From Chitinimonas prasina (lineage in GTDB: Bacteria > Pseudomonadota > Gammaproteobacteria > Burkholderiales > Chitinimonadaceae), in contig NZ_BSOG01000001.1 of the NCBI RefSeq assembly GCF_030160395.1, positions 958,117 to 1,022,116 on the forward strand: a DNA stretch of 64,000 nt, written 5' to 3'. The notes under the pieces were generated by a model. It did no database searches and was not told the DNA's origin. It was given only the letters and a program-made list of their open reading frames with translations. Positions within the stretch are counted from its first letter, which is position 1; the number at the start of each line of letters is the position of its first letter. The position numbers and the translations under genes were made by a program. Shown in pieces: positions 17,614-26,642 of this stretch.

Positions 17614-18633
17614 TCAAAAGGTGTAACCCACTCCCGGCACAAAATCAGTCAGCCGGTTGAGCAGCTTGTACAGCGGATGCAGCTCGGTATAGCGGGCGCA
17701 GGTTTCACGCAGATAGGCCACTGCCACCGGCATGTCGTCTATATAACGCTGCTTGCCGTCGCGGTGAGCCAACCGGGCAAAGGTGCCCAGCGTCCGTATC
17801 TGGCGAAACACGCCCATGATCTCGAACTGGGTATAGAAATCATCAAACGCTGCCGGCACCGGCAAACCGGCCTGGCGTGCCGCCTCCCAATAGCGCACAG
17901 CCAGATCCAGCCGGAAATCCTCGGGCCACTGTACGTACATATCCTTCAGCAGCGAAGCCAGGTCATAGCAGATGGGGCCGACGCGGGCATCCTGGAAATC
18001 TATCACCCCTACCCGCTCATCCAGCCCGGCCTGGCGGCTACCGGTGACGATCAGGTTACGGCAATGAAAATCGAAATGGATGGCGACCTTGCCCTGCATC
18101 TGGGCGCGTGCCACCAGCAGCGATCGACTGCGCTCCCAGATGGCCAGATCCTCGCCTGTCAGCGGCTTGCCCAGATGGCGGTCGGCATACCATTCGGCAA
18201 AGCGGTTGAGGTCCTCCACCATGATCTCGGCACTGTAGCTGGGCAGGCTGTCGACCGGCACATCGCGCTGCAGGGCAATCAGGCTGGCGATCACCCAGCG
18301 ATACAGCACCTCGGCACCGGCTTCATCGGTGGTGGCCAGGGCCATCTGCAGGTCTACCTCGCCCAAGTCATCCAGCAGCAGAAAGCCTTGCTGCAGATCC
18401 TGCGCCAGCACCCGTGGCACCCGCAGCGCGGGTTGCAGCAGGGCCGCTACCTGCACAAAGGGTGTCAGGTCGTTGCGGTCCGGCGGGGCGTCCATCACCA
18501 TGCGGCTGCTGCCGTCAGCCAGCAAAACCCGGAAATAACGCCGGCTGCTGGCATCGCCTATCGGGTCCGACAGGCTATGGTCACCGGGCAGTTGAGTATG
18601 TAGCCACTGACGCAGCGTATTGATTCGATCCAT
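17614..18633 (-). CDS. amgK: N-acetylmuramate/N-acetylglucosamine kinase AmgK
   Basis: The product has 339 residues of the aminoglycoside-phosphotransferase fold. The catalytic loop HFDFHCRN (H-x-D-x4-N) and the metal-binding DFQD are intact. Together with MurU downstream it fits anomeric MurNAc/GlcNAc kinase of the cell-wall recycling route. It is divergent from lptD with about 70 bases between them, a common arrangement in proteobacteria that have this pathway. The start at 18633 is the first ATG of a well-conserved N-terminus (GDASSRRYFRV). Confidence 0.88.
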   Translation of the reverse strand: MDRINTLRQWLHTQLPGDHSLSDPIGDASSRRYFRVLLADGSSRMVMDAPPDRNDLTPFVQVAALLQPALRVPRVLAQDLQQGFLLLDDLGEVDLQMALATTDEAGAEVLYRWVIASLIALQRDVPVDSLPSYSAEIMVEDLNRFAEWYADRHLGKPLTGEDLAIWERSRSLLVARAQMQGKVAIHFDFHCRNLIVTGSRQAGLDERVGVIDFQDARVGPICYDLASLLKDMYVQWPEDFRLDLAVRYWEAARQAGLPVPAAFDDFYTQFEIMGVFRQIRTLGTFARLAHRDGKQRYIDDMPVAVAYLRETCARYTELHPLYKLLNRLTDFVPGVGYTF

Positions 18634-18706
18634 GGGGCGAGTTTGTGCGAAGCGGGAAAGTATGCGATTTTAGCGCACTTCCTATCAGGCTCCCTCCCTG
18701 CGTCAC

Positions 18707-20824
18707 ATGCCGCGTTTCTCTCCGCTCCCCCTCGCCCTGGCCCTCTGTACGGCCCTTGCAGCCCATGCCGAAGAAGTCGCCGGCCCTACCGTGCTGCAGG
18801 CCGACAAGATAGAAGGTACTGGCAATACCGAAGCGTGCGCCAGCGGCAATGTGGCGCTGGATCGGGATGGCCGCCGCATCGAGGCGCAATGGCTCAAGCT
18901 GTTCGAGACCACCCGCGAGATCCGTGCCGGCGACCAGACCCGGCTCAGCCAGCAGGGTGATCTGCTGGAAGGTGGCGAGCTGTACCTGAAGGAAGACACC
19001 CGTACCGGCGAGCTCGATGCCCCCCGTTACCGGCTGGGACAAAGGCAGGGGCGTGGCGACGCCGTCAAGCTGCTGTTCGAGGGCAAGGATAAATACCGCC
19101 TCAACAAGGCCCGCTTCACCACCTGCCAGGTCGGCCAGGACGACTGGTTCATCCGCGCCCGCGAACTGGAGCTGGATTACACCCGCAATGTCGGTGTGGC
19201 CCGCAACAGCACCATCGAATTCAAGGGCGTACCGCTGCTGTACTCCCCCTATCTGGATTTCAGCCTGGATGGCTCGCGCAAGTCCGGTTTCCTGTCGTCG
19301 TCCATCGGCTCCAGCGGTTCAGGCGGCTTCGAGCTGATTGTGCCTTACTACTGGAACATCGCGCCCAATATGGACGCCACCATCGCCCCGCGGCTGATCA
19401 GCAAGCGCGGGCTGATGTTCAACAATGAGTTTCGCTATCTGGGCAAGGACATGGCCGGCCAGTTGACGGTCGAGACCATACTGAAGGACAGGGTGTACGG
19501 CAGTAGCCGTAGTGCCTTCCGCCTGCAGCACGAGCAAGGGCTGGCGCCCGGCCTGCGCACGGGCCTCAACCTGCAGAAAACCACCGACGATCGCTATTTC
19601 GCTGACTTTGGCGACCGTATCGCCGTGGCATCGCAGACCTTTCTGCCGCGTGAAGGCTATCTGAGCTACAGCCATGGCAACTTTGGCGCAGTACTGCGCA
19701 TGCAGCGCTACCAGACGCTGCAGGATCCTACCAACCCGGTGGCCGTGCCCTATGCCCGCCTGCCGCAGCTGACCGTCAACTATCAGCCCGTCCTGCCGGC
19801 GCCGTTCCGGCTGGATCTGAATGGCGAAGCTGTCTCCTTCCATCACCCCACCCAGTTGACCGGTGAGCGGGTGGTGGCCTACCCCAGCCTGAGCATGCCC
19901 ATGGAGCAGGCCTGGGGCTTCGTCACGCCCAAGGTCGGCCTGCATCTGAGCCATTACAAGCTGGACGATGGCCGCAGCCTCAGCCGCAACCTGCCCATCT
20001 TCAGCGTGGATTCCGGCCTGTATTTCGACCGCGAAGGCCAGTTCTTCGGCAAGGACATGGTGCAGTCGCTGGAGCCACGGGCCTACTATGTGCGCATACC
20101 GCACCGTGATCAGTCGGCCTTCCCCAATTTCGACTCGGGCGTGGCCGACTTCAATTTCGCCCAGATGTTCAGCGAGAACCAATACACCGGCAGCGACCGC
20201 ATCAACGATGCCAATCAGCTGACCCTGGCACTGACCTCGCGGCTGTTCGAAGCCGACAGCGGCATAGAACGTGCCCGCGTGGCCGTGGGCCAGCGCTTCT
20301 ATTTCGACCGCCAGCGGGTCACGCTGAACGAAGCGGCACGCAGCCAGGACACCAGCGCCTCCGATCTGATCGCCACCGCCGGCGGCCAGCCCTTTGATCA
20401 CTGGTGGATGGATGGCGCCGTGCAGACCGACGGCAACGGCCATCAGACCCGCAAGGCCGCGCTCAACCTGCGCTACCAGCCCGAGGCCGGCAAACTGCTC
20501 AACCTGCGCTACCGGCTCGATCGCCTGACTGATATCAAGCAGATAGACCTGTCGGCCCAATGGCCGGTCAGCGCCCGCTGGCACGTGGTGGCACGGCAGA
20601 ACTGGTCCATCCGCGACAAGCGTTCTTTGGAGCGCTTGCTCGGCCTCGAATACAATGGCGGCTGTTGGGTATTCCGCATGGTGTCGCAACGCTTCGTCAC
20701 CTCGGGCAACCAGACCAGCAGCCCCTTCTTCCTACAGCTGGAACTGAACGATGTAGGTCGACTCGGCTCCAATCCGCTGCAAACGCTCAAAGAGAGCATT
20801 CCCGGCTACACCAAGTTGAACTGA
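18707..20824 (+). CDS. lptD: LPS-assembly outer-membrane protein LptD
   Basis: The product has 705 residues. A signal peptide ends near residue 21, an LptA/OstA-like beta-jellyroll follows (about 28-150), then the large beta-barrel with signatures such as EFKGVPLLYSPY and GFLSSSIG. It inserts lipopolysaccharide into the outer leaflet with LptE. Only three Cys remain in the mature protein (residue 44, one in FTTCQVG, and one in NGGCWVF), so at most one inter-domain disulfide can form, unlike the two of E. coli. It is followed after two bases by surA, whose chaperone helps LptD folding. Confidence 0.95.
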   Translation: MPRFSPLPLALALCTALAAHAEEVAGPTVLQADKIEGTGNTEACASGNVALDRDGRRIEAQWLKLFETTREIRAGDQTRLSQQGDLLEGGELYLKEDTRTGELDAPRYRLGQRQGRGDAVKLLFEGKDKYRLNKARFTTCQVGQDDWFIRARELELDYTRNVGVARNSTIEFKGVPLLYSPYLDFSLDGSRKSGFLSSSIGSSGSGGFELIVPYYWNIAPNMDATIAPRLISKRGLMFNNEFRYLGKDMAGQLTVETILKDRVYGSSRSAFRLQHEQGLAPGLRTGLNLQKTTDDRYFADFGDRIAVASQTFLPREGYLSYSHGNFGAVLRMQRYQTLQDPTNPVAVPYARLPQLTVNYQPVLPAPFRLDLNGEAVSFHHPTQLTGERVVAYPSLSMPMEQAWGFVTPKVGLHLSHYKLDDGRSLSRNLPIFSVDSGLYFDREGQFFGKDMVQSLEPRAYYVRIPHRDQSAFPNFDSGVADFNFAQMFSENQYTGSDRINDANQLTLALTSRLFEADSGIERARVAVGQRFYFDRQRVTLNEAARSQDTSASDLIATAGGQPFDHWWMDGAVQTDGNGHQTRKAALNLRYQPEAGKLLNLRYRLDRLTDIKQIDLSAQWPVSARWHVVARQNWSIRDKRSLERLLGLEYNGGCWVFRMVSQRFVTSGNQTSSPFFLQLELNDVGRLGSNPLQTLKESIPGYTKLN

Positions 20825-20826
20825 CC

Positions 20827-22125
20827 ATGACCGCTACCTTGTCCCGCCTTGCCGCCGCCCTGCTTGCCTCCAGCCTGCTGGCCACGGCCCATGCCGCCGA
20901 CCCTTTGACGCTGGATCGCATCGTGGCGGTGGTGAACAAAACCGTCATCACCGAGTACGAGCTCAATACCCGGGTACGCAGCGTGACTGCCAACCTGCAG
21001 CGCCAGAAGATCGCCCTCCCCGCCGAGGACGTGCTACGGCGCCAGGTGCTGGACAGGCTGGTCAACGAGAAAGTGCTGTCTGATTACGCCGCTGATACCG
21101 GCATACGGGTGGATGAGCGCCAGCTCGACCAGACCATGGAACGGATAGCCGGCCAGAACCAGCTCAACCTGTCCCAGTTCAAGGCCGCCCTGGAAAAGGA
21201 AGGCACCAGCTACCCCGCCTTCCGCGAGCAGATACGCCAGGACATGCAGATACAGCGTCTGCGCGAGCGTGAGGTGGATAACCGCATCTACGTCACCGAT
21301 GCCGAGATAGATCAATATCTGGCGGCCAACCCTGATCAGGCCAAGGCCGAGCTGGAATACCGGCTGTCGCACATTCTGGTCGCCATTCCCGAAGGCTCTG
21401 GCCAGGACGTGGTCACTACCAAGGGCCAGCGTGCCGCCGAAGCCGCCCGCCAACTGGCAGGCGGCAAGCCGTTTGCCGAAGTGGCGGCGGCCTTCTCCGA
21501 TGCGGGCGATGCCCTCAGCGGTGGCGAGCTGGGCTGGCGCTCTGCCGGCCGCCTGCCGCCGCTGTTCCTGGAAGCGCTGAACAAGCTGGAAGCCGGGGGC
21601 GTAACCCAGGTGCTGCGTAGCCCGGCCGGTTTTCACCTGGTCAAGCTGCAGGAAAAACGCCAGCGCGACGGCAAGGAAATCATCAAGCAGACCCATACCC
21701 GCCATATCCTGGTCAAGGTCAACGAATTGACCTCGGATACCGACGCCAAGAACCGCATTCAGGAACTGCGCGAGCGCATCGTCAACGGCGCCGCCTTCGA
21801 GGAACAGGCCAAGCTGCATTCCGAGGATGGCTCGGCCCAGAAGGGTGGCGACCTGGACTGGATCTCGCCCGGCGATACCGTGCCCGAGTTCGAGCAGGCC
21901 ATGAATGCACTGCAGCCTGGCGAACTGTCGCAGGCGGTGCGCTCGCCATTCGGCTGGCACCTGATACAGGTGATAGAACGCCGCGACCAGGATGTGACGC
22001 AGGACAAACGCCGCACCCGCGTGCGGATGGAACTGCGCGAGCGCAAGTCGGACGAGCAGTATGAAGACTGGGCACGCCAGCAGCGCGACCAGGCCTTTGT
22101 GGAAATCCGCCTGGACGACAAGTAA
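20827..22125 (+). CDS. surA: Periplasmic chaperone/peptidyl-prolyl isomerase SurA
   Basis: The product has 432 residues (E. coli 428). A signal peptide (about 1-23) is followed by the SurA N-terminal chaperone domain, two parvulin domains (beginning near LSHILVAIPEG and TRHILVKVNEL) and a short C-terminal helix. It escorts outer-membrane beta-barrel proteins, including LptD, to the BAM complex. The ATG at 20827 is two bases after the lptD stop and starts the signal peptide, so the longer upstream frame is not used. Confidence 0.95.
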   Translation: MTATLSRLAAALLASSLLATAHAADPLTLDRIVAVVNKTVITEYELNTRVRSVTANLQRQKIALPAEDVLRRQVLDRLVNEKVLSDYAADTGIRVDERQLDQTMERIAGQNQLNLSQFKAALEKEGTSYPAFREQIRQDMQIQRLREREVDNRIYVTDAEIDQYLAANPDQAKAELEYRLSHILVAIPEGSGQDVVTTKGQRAAEAARQLAGGKPFAEVAAAFSDAGDALSGGELGWRSAGRLPPLFLEALNKLEAGGVTQVLRSPAGFHLVKLQEKRQRDGKEIIKQTHTRHILVKVNELTSDTDAKNRIQELRERIVNGAAFEEQAKLHSEDGSAQKGGDLDWISPGDTVPEFEQAMNALQPGELSQAVRSPFGWHLIQVIERRDQDVTQDKRRTRVRMELRERKSDEQYEDWARQQRDQAFVEIRLDDK

Positions 22126-22127
22126 GC

Positions 22128-22562
22128 ATGACAGCGGTACCGCTACTAGGCAGCTGCCTCTGTAGCGGTGTCCGTTACCAGATAGACGGGCCACTGTCGC
22201 CCATCGATCTCTGCCACTGCAGCATGTGCCGCAAGGCCCACGGCACGGCCTACTCCAGCAATGCCGTGGCGGCAGCCGCTGATTTCCGCTGGCTGGCGGG
22301 CATCGCCCTGCTGACCGAGTATGCGTCCTCGCCCCACCGACGCAAGTACTTCTGCCGGCAGTGCGGCTCGCAGCTGCAGATACGCCGCACCGACAGGCCC
22401 GAGATCGTGGTGGTCTGCATGGGCAGCCTGGACAGCCCGACCGATAGCCGACCTGCGCACCATGTGTTCTGCGACGCCCGCGCAGACTGGGACGAGCCAG
22501 GCACCGACCTGCCGCGCTATCGCATCTACCCTGGGCACGAGCCCGAGGACACCCCCGCATGA
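22128..22562 (+). CDS. GFA/CENP-V family zinc protein
   Basis: The product has 144 residues. Zinc-binding cysteines appear in the family pattern: C-x-C near residues 10-12, CHCSMCRKAHG, and FCRQCGS, with a late HHVFC segment. The family was named for glutathione-dependent formaldehyde activation, but most members have no proven activity. Its stop overlaps the pdxA start by four bases (ATGA) and it begins two bases after surA, so it is inside the surA-pdxA-rsmA transcript. That position is unusual because surA and pdxA are normally adjacent. Confidence 0.88.
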   Translation: MTAVPLLGSCLCSGVRYQIDGPLSPIDLCHCSMCRKAHGTAYSSNAVAAAADFRWLAGIALLTEYASSPHRRKYFCRQCGSQLQIRRTDRPEIVVVCMGSLDSPTDSRPAHHVFCDARADWDEPGTDLPRYRIYPGHEPEDTPA

Positions 22563-23575
22563 GCACGCCACGCATCGCCATCACCGTCGGAGAGCCGGCC
22601 GGCATAGGCCCGGAACTGTGTACCGCACTCCAGCCTGGCCAGCACGCCGCCAGGCTGATACTGCTGGGTGACAAGCCACTATTGCAGGCGCGTGCGCGCC
22701 AGACCGGCAGTGCCGTGCAGCTGGTGGACTACGCGCCGGAGACCCAGCCCGCGCCAGGCAGCCTGGAAGTCCTGCATATTCCCCTGGCGGCCCCCTGTGT
22801 TGCAGGCCAGCTTGACCAGGCCAATGCCCCGCAGGTGCTGGCCCTGCTGGACCGGGCGGTGGCGGGCTGCCAGTCAGGCGAATTTGCCGCCATGGTGACC
22901 GCCCCCCTGCACAAGGGCATCATCCGTGATGCCGGCTATGGCCGCTTTACCGGCCATACCGAATACTTGGCCGAACTGACCGACACCCCTCAGGTGGTGA
23001 TGCTGCTGGCAGGCCGTTGCGATGCCGTCAAACCCGGCTATGCCTTGCGCGTGGCCCTGGCGACTACCCACCTGCCGCTGCGCGAAGTGGCCGATGCCAT
23101 TACCCCGGCCAGCCTGACCCAGACCCTGCGCATCCTGCATGCCGATCTACAGCACAAATTCGGCCTGGCCCAGCCCACCATACTGGTGGCCGGCCTCAAC
23201 CCGCACGCTGGCGAGGGCGGCCACCTGGGCCGCGAGGAACTCGACATCCTCATTCCCGTATTGGAAAGCCTGCGTCGCGAAGGCATGCGCCTGGTCGGCC
23301 CGCTGCCGGCCGACACCCTGTTCAATCCACCTGTGCTGGCGCAGGGCGATGCCGTACTGGTCATGTACCACGACCAAGGCTTGCCCGTACTCAAGCATGC
23401 CACCTTCGGCCAGGGCATCAATCTCACCCTGGGCCTGCCGCTGATACGAACCTCGGTCGACCACGGCACCGCGCTGGACCTGGCAGGCACCGGCCGCGCC
23501 GATGGCGGCTCGCTGCTCGCCGCCGTAGACCTGGCCATCACACTGGCCGCCAACCAGGCCCAAAGGGCCGGCTAG
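22559..23575 (+). CDS. pdxA: 4-hydroxythreonine-4-phosphate dehydrogenase PdxA
   Basis: The product has 338 residues. Conserved stretches include EPAGIGPEL, TAPLHKGII, GHTEYLAEL and the metal-site HDQG in MYHDQGLPVLK. It oxidises 4-phosphohydroxy-L-threonine in the DXP-dependent vitamin B6 pathway, in the cytoplasm. The gene is translationally coupled to the GFA-family gene before it and is followed by rsmA after 124 bases, as in many gamma- and betaproteobacteria. Confidence 0.95.
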   Translation: MSTPRIAITVGEPAGIGPELCTALQPGQHAARLILLGDKPLLQARARQTGSAVQLVDYAPETQPAPGSLEVLHIPLAAPCVAGQLDQANAPQVLALLDRAVAGCQSGEFAAMVTAPLHKGIIRDAGYGRFTGHTEYLAELTDTPQVVMLLAGRCDAVKPGYALRVALATTHLPLREVADAITPASLTQTLRILHADLQHKFGLAQPTILVAGLNPHAGEGGHLGREELDILIPVLESLRREGMRLVGPLPADTLFNPPVLAQGDAVLVMYHDQGLPVLKHATFGQGINLTLGLPLIRTSVDHGTALDLAGTGRADGGSLLAAVDLAITLAANQAQRAG

Positions 23576-23662
23576 CCCGCGCCACCCTGCCGCAAGGAGT
23601 TTGTTCGCGGCATGGCGCGCCTAGGTTTGCACGCCTAACCAGAAGGGATTTGTTAGCGGCGC

Positions 23663-23692
23663 TTAGCCACTGAGGGCTGACGGCCCTACAAT
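23663..23692 (+). promoter_or_regulatory. Candidate promoter immediately before rsmA
   Basis: TTAGCC at 23663-23668 and TACAAT at 23687-23692 are 18 bases apart. The -10 ends seven bases before the rsmA ATG, and no Shine-Dalgarno sequence lies in between. If active, the transcript would start at the start codon itself. Confidence 0.4.
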
Positions 23693-23699
23693 ACAGCCC

Positions 23700-24485
23700 A
23701 TGAGCTCCCATATCCCCCGCAAGCGCTTTGGTCAGAATTTCCTGCAGGACCAAGGCGTGATATCCGACATCGTCAGTTGTATCAACCCGCAACCGGCCGA
23801 TGCCATGATAGAGATCGGTCCTGGCCTCGCCGCGCTGACCGAGCCTCTGCTGGCCAAGCTGGATGTTTTGCACGCCGTGGAAATCGACCGCGACATCGTC
23901 GCCAAGCTGTCCGGCCGCTTCGCGCCAGGCAAGCTGGTCATCCACAATGCCGATGCACTGAAGTTCGACTTTGGCCAGTTGGCCGAGCAGATCGCACCGG
24001 GCCGCCAGGTTCGCCTGGTTGGCAACTTGCCCTACAACATCTCCACACCCCTGCTGTTCCATCTGGCCGGCTATGCCAGCGTGATCAGCGACTGCCATTT
24101 CATGCTGCAGAACGAGGTGGTGCTGCGCATGGTGGCCGAGCCCGCCTGCGCCGATTACGGCCGGCTCTCGGTAATGCTGCAGTATCACTTCCACATGGAA
24201 AAACTGCTGGATGTCCCCCCCGAAGCCTTCTTCCCGCCCCCCAAGGTGGATTCGGCCATCGTCCGGATGATTCCCCGCCCCTTCCCCATGCCGGTACGCA
24301 ATCTGGATGCGCTGGAGAAGCTGGTGGCACAGGCTTTTGCCCAGCGCCGCAAGACCCTGCGCAACAACCTCAAGGGCATCGTCGATGACGCGCTTTTCGA
24401 TGCCACAGGCATAAATGCTGGCGACCGTGCGGAAAACCTGTCGGTACACGACTACGTGCGGCTGACCAACGCCCTGCCTGACTAG
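23700..24485 (+). CDS. rsmA: 16S rRNA dimethyladenosine transferase RsmA (KsgA)
   Basis: The product has 261 residues. The N-terminal KRFGQNFL, the SAM-binding EIGPGLAALT and the catalytic NLPYNIS motif are all present, followed by the C-terminal helical domain (FAQRRKTLRNNL). It dimethylates two adjacent adenines at the 3' end of 16S rRNA during 30S maturation. It ends the lptD-surA-pdxA-rsmA group and is followed by a long perfect hairpin. Confidence 0.96.
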   Translation: MSSHIPRKRFGQNFLQDQGVISDIVSCINPQPADAMIEIGPGLAALTEPLLAKLDVLHAVEIDRDIVAKLSGRFAPGKLVIHNADALKFDFGQLAEQIAPGRQVRLVGNLPYNISTPLLFHLAGYASVISDCHFMLQNEVVLRMVAEPACADYGRLSVMLQYHFHMEKLLDVPPEAFFPPPKVDSAIVRMIPRPFPMPVRNLDALEKLVAQAFAQRRKTLRNNLKGIVDDALFDATGINAGDRAENLSVHDYVRLTNALPD

Positions 24486-24495
24486 TTGGCCAGCC

Positions 24496-24529
24496 CCCTT
24501 TTGTGTGGGCTACAGCCCACACAAAAGGG
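24496..24529 (+). terminator. Long perfect inverted repeat after rsmA
   Basis: A 16-bp perfect stem (cccttttgtgtgggct and its complement) with a two-base loop begins eleven bases after the rsmA stop. There is no T-run, but the AAAA/TTTT inside the stem and its position suggest a terminator or mRNA-stabilising structure. Confidence 0.6.
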
Positions 24530-24900
24530 CCTGGAACGAGCCTGAAAACCACCGGATCACTGCGGTTTTCCCTGCTTTTTCCCCATTATTAGGGATTCCC
24601 CGCTTGTTGCGCCTATGCCGGCCGCTACACTTTGCCCATCCCGACGAGTTGCCGGATCAACCGGCAACGTTCCATGACGGTTCAAGGACTTACCAGTCCT
24701 GAAGCACAAGGCCAGCCTGCCATCGCCGATGCAGGCTCGAGCAAGCAGGAATGCGCCCGCCGTCATGTTGCAAGGTCGCAAGACACGCAGCAGTACAAAC
24801 CCACGGAACCGATACGAATTGATGCCTAGGCCATGCCGGGAGCAGCTATAGTCTTTTCGTGAAGTGCGATGATCGAACAACCCTAAAGGAGCAAACCGCA
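24530..24900. other. Upstream region of the glt transporter
   Basis: About 370 bases without a supported gene. Two more hairpins are visible: gaaaacc/ggttttc at 24544-24570 followed by a T-rich stretch, and gttgccgg/ccggcaac at 24648-24668. A TATAGT hexamer near 24846-24851 is a possible -10 for gltI, without a good -35. The density of hairpins suggests transcription termination from rsmA plus a regulated leader. Confidence 0.45.
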
Positions 24901-25791
24901 ATGCAGAAGTCCCTGATCCTGTCGGCCGCCGTGGCAGCCGTCTTTGCTGGCGGCGCACACGCCGAGGAGCTCACCGGCACGCTGAAGAAAATCAACGATA
25001 CCGGCATCATCACCGTGGGCCACCGCGAGTCGTCCATCCCCTTCTCCTACCTGGATGACAAGCAAAAACCCGTCGGCTACGCCATGGACCTCTGCCATCA
25101 GGTTGTCGCTGCAGTGAAGAAGAAGCTGAACAAGCCTTCGCTGGTGGTCAAGCTGGTGCCCGTCACTTCGCAGACCCGCATCCCGCTGATGGTCAATGGC
25201 ACCATAGACATGGAATGCGGCTCCACCACCAACTCCAAGGAACGCCAGAAGCAGGTCGGCTTCAGCTATTCCTACTATGTTACCGCCGTACGCATGGCCG
25301 CCAAGGCCAGTGCCGGCATCAAGACGCTGGACGATCTGAACGGCAAGCCCGTGGTAACCACCACCGGCACCACCTCCGACCGTTATATCAAGCAGAACGA
25401 GCAGGGCAAGGCCATCGACGTGAAGAACGTCTACGGCAAGGACCACGCCGAGAGCTTCCTGATGGTGGATACCGGCCGCGCCGCCGCCTTCGTGATGGAT
25501 GACATCTTGCTGGCCAGCCTGATCGCCAACTCGCGTAACCCCAAGGACTTCGCCATCGTCGGCCCCGCCTTGTCGGTCGAGCCCTACGGCATCATGCTGC
25601 GCAAGGATGACCCCCAGTTCAAGAAGGTAGCCGACGACACCCTGGCGGCCATCTTCAAGTCGGGTCAGATCAATACCATCTACAACAAGTGGTTCATGAC
25701 CCCGATTCCGCCCAAGAACATCAATATCAACCTGCCCATGAGCGACAAGCTCAAGGAAGCCATCAAGACCCCGACCGACGTCGGTATCTGA
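24901..25791 (+). CDS. gltI: Glutamate/aspartate ABC transporter, periplasmic binding protein
   Basis: The product has 296 residues with a signal peptide ending at AHA (about residue 20). Landmarks of the GltI group are VGHRESSIPFSYLDD, GYAMDLCHQV, the MECGSTTNSKER segment that contacts the ligand carboxylates, and the closing YNKWFMTPIPP. It captures glutamate or aspartate in the periplasm for the permease encoded next. AAGGAG lies before the ATG at 24901. It is the first gene of gltIJKL and is separated from gltJ by about 100 bases. Confidence 0.93.
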   Translation: MQKSLILSAAVAAVFAGGAHAEELTGTLKKINDTGIITVGHRESSIPFSYLDDKQKPVGYAMDLCHQVVAAVKKKLNKPSLVVKLVPVTSQTRIPLMVNGTIDMECGSTTNSKERQKQVGFSYSYYVTAVRMAAKASAGIKTLDDLNGKPVVTTTGTTSDRYIKQNEQGKAIDVKNVYGKDHAESFLMVDTGRAAAFVMDDILLASLIANSRNPKDFAIVGPALSVEPYGIMLRKDDPQFKKVADDTLAAIFKSGQINTIYNKWFMTPIPPKNININLPMSDKLKEAIKTPTDVGI

Positions 25792-25892
25792 TCTCGTTGT
25801 CACCTGCTTGATGGCATTGCCTGCGGCCGCACCCTGCGGTGTGGCCGCTGCGAGGGGAGCTTAACGCTCCCCCTGTGTTTAAGGAGTTACCC

Positions 25893-26642
25893 ATGGGTCA
25901 ATACCAATGGAACTGGGGCATTATCCTCGAAGAGGTATATGGCACCGGTGAGTACTACTACCAGTGGCTGATAACCGGCCTGGGCTGGACGGTTGCGACC
26001 GCCCTCAGCGCCTGGGTCATCGCCCTGATACTGGGTTCGCTGATAGGTACCGTGCGCACCATGCCCAACAAATGGCTGGCTGGCCTGGCCACCGCCTATG
26101 TGGAGCTGTTCCGCAATATTCCGCTGATCGTGCAGCTGTTCCTGTGGTTTTTCGTCCTGCCCGAGGTATTGCCCGAGCAGATGGGCACCTGGATGAAGCA
26201 GGACATGCCTATGCCCGAATTCATCACCGCCGTGATCGGCCTAGGCCTGTTCACCAGTGCCCGGGTGGCCGAGCAGGTACGGACCGGCATCATGGCCCTG
26301 CCACGCGGCCAGCGCTATGCTGGCCAGGCATTGGGCTTCACGCTGGGGCAGACCTATCGCTACGTGCTGCTGCCCATGGCCTTCCGCATCGTCATTCCGC
26401 CACTGACGTCCGAATTCATGAATGTGTTCAAGAACTCGGCCGTAGCGCTGGCCATAGGCGTGACCGAACTGACCTTCCAGATGCGGCAGATCACCGGCGA
26501 ATATGCTCCAGGCAACCCAATTGAAGTCATGACCATGGTCAGCGTCATCTACCTGATCATGGCCTTCTCGGTGAACCGCCTGATGGCCTTTATCGAGCGC
26601 CGCACCCAGGTGCCCGGCTACATCAGCGGAGGAAGCAAGTAA
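25893..26642 (+). CDS. gltJ: Glutamate/aspartate ABC transporter permease
   Basis: The product has 249 residues with about five membrane segments and the permease EAA-like loop (ALPRGQRYAGQALGFTLGQT). The N-terminus with YQWNWGIIL and a long first loop is typical of GltJ. It forms the membrane channel with GltK. AAGGAG precedes the ATG at 25893, which excludes the longer frame upstream. The TAA overlaps the gltK ATG by one base. Confidence 0.92.
   Translation: MGQYQWNWGIILEEVYGTGEYYYQWLITGLGWTVATALSAWVIALILGSLIGTVRTMPNKWLAGLATAYVELFRNIPLIVQLFLWFFVLPEVLPEQMGTWMKQDMPMPEFITAVIGLGLFTSARVAEQVRTGIMALPRGQRYAGQALGFTLGQTYRYVLLPMAFRIVIPPLTSEFMNVFKNSAVALAIGVTELTFQMRQITGEYAPGNPIEVMTMVSVIYLIMAFSVNRLMAFIERRTQVPGYISGGSK

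Noticed and set aside
22477-22562. Frameshift or readthrough at the GFA-pdxA overlap
   Set aside because: The four-base ATGA overlap is ordinary translational coupling; both proteins have complete family ends.
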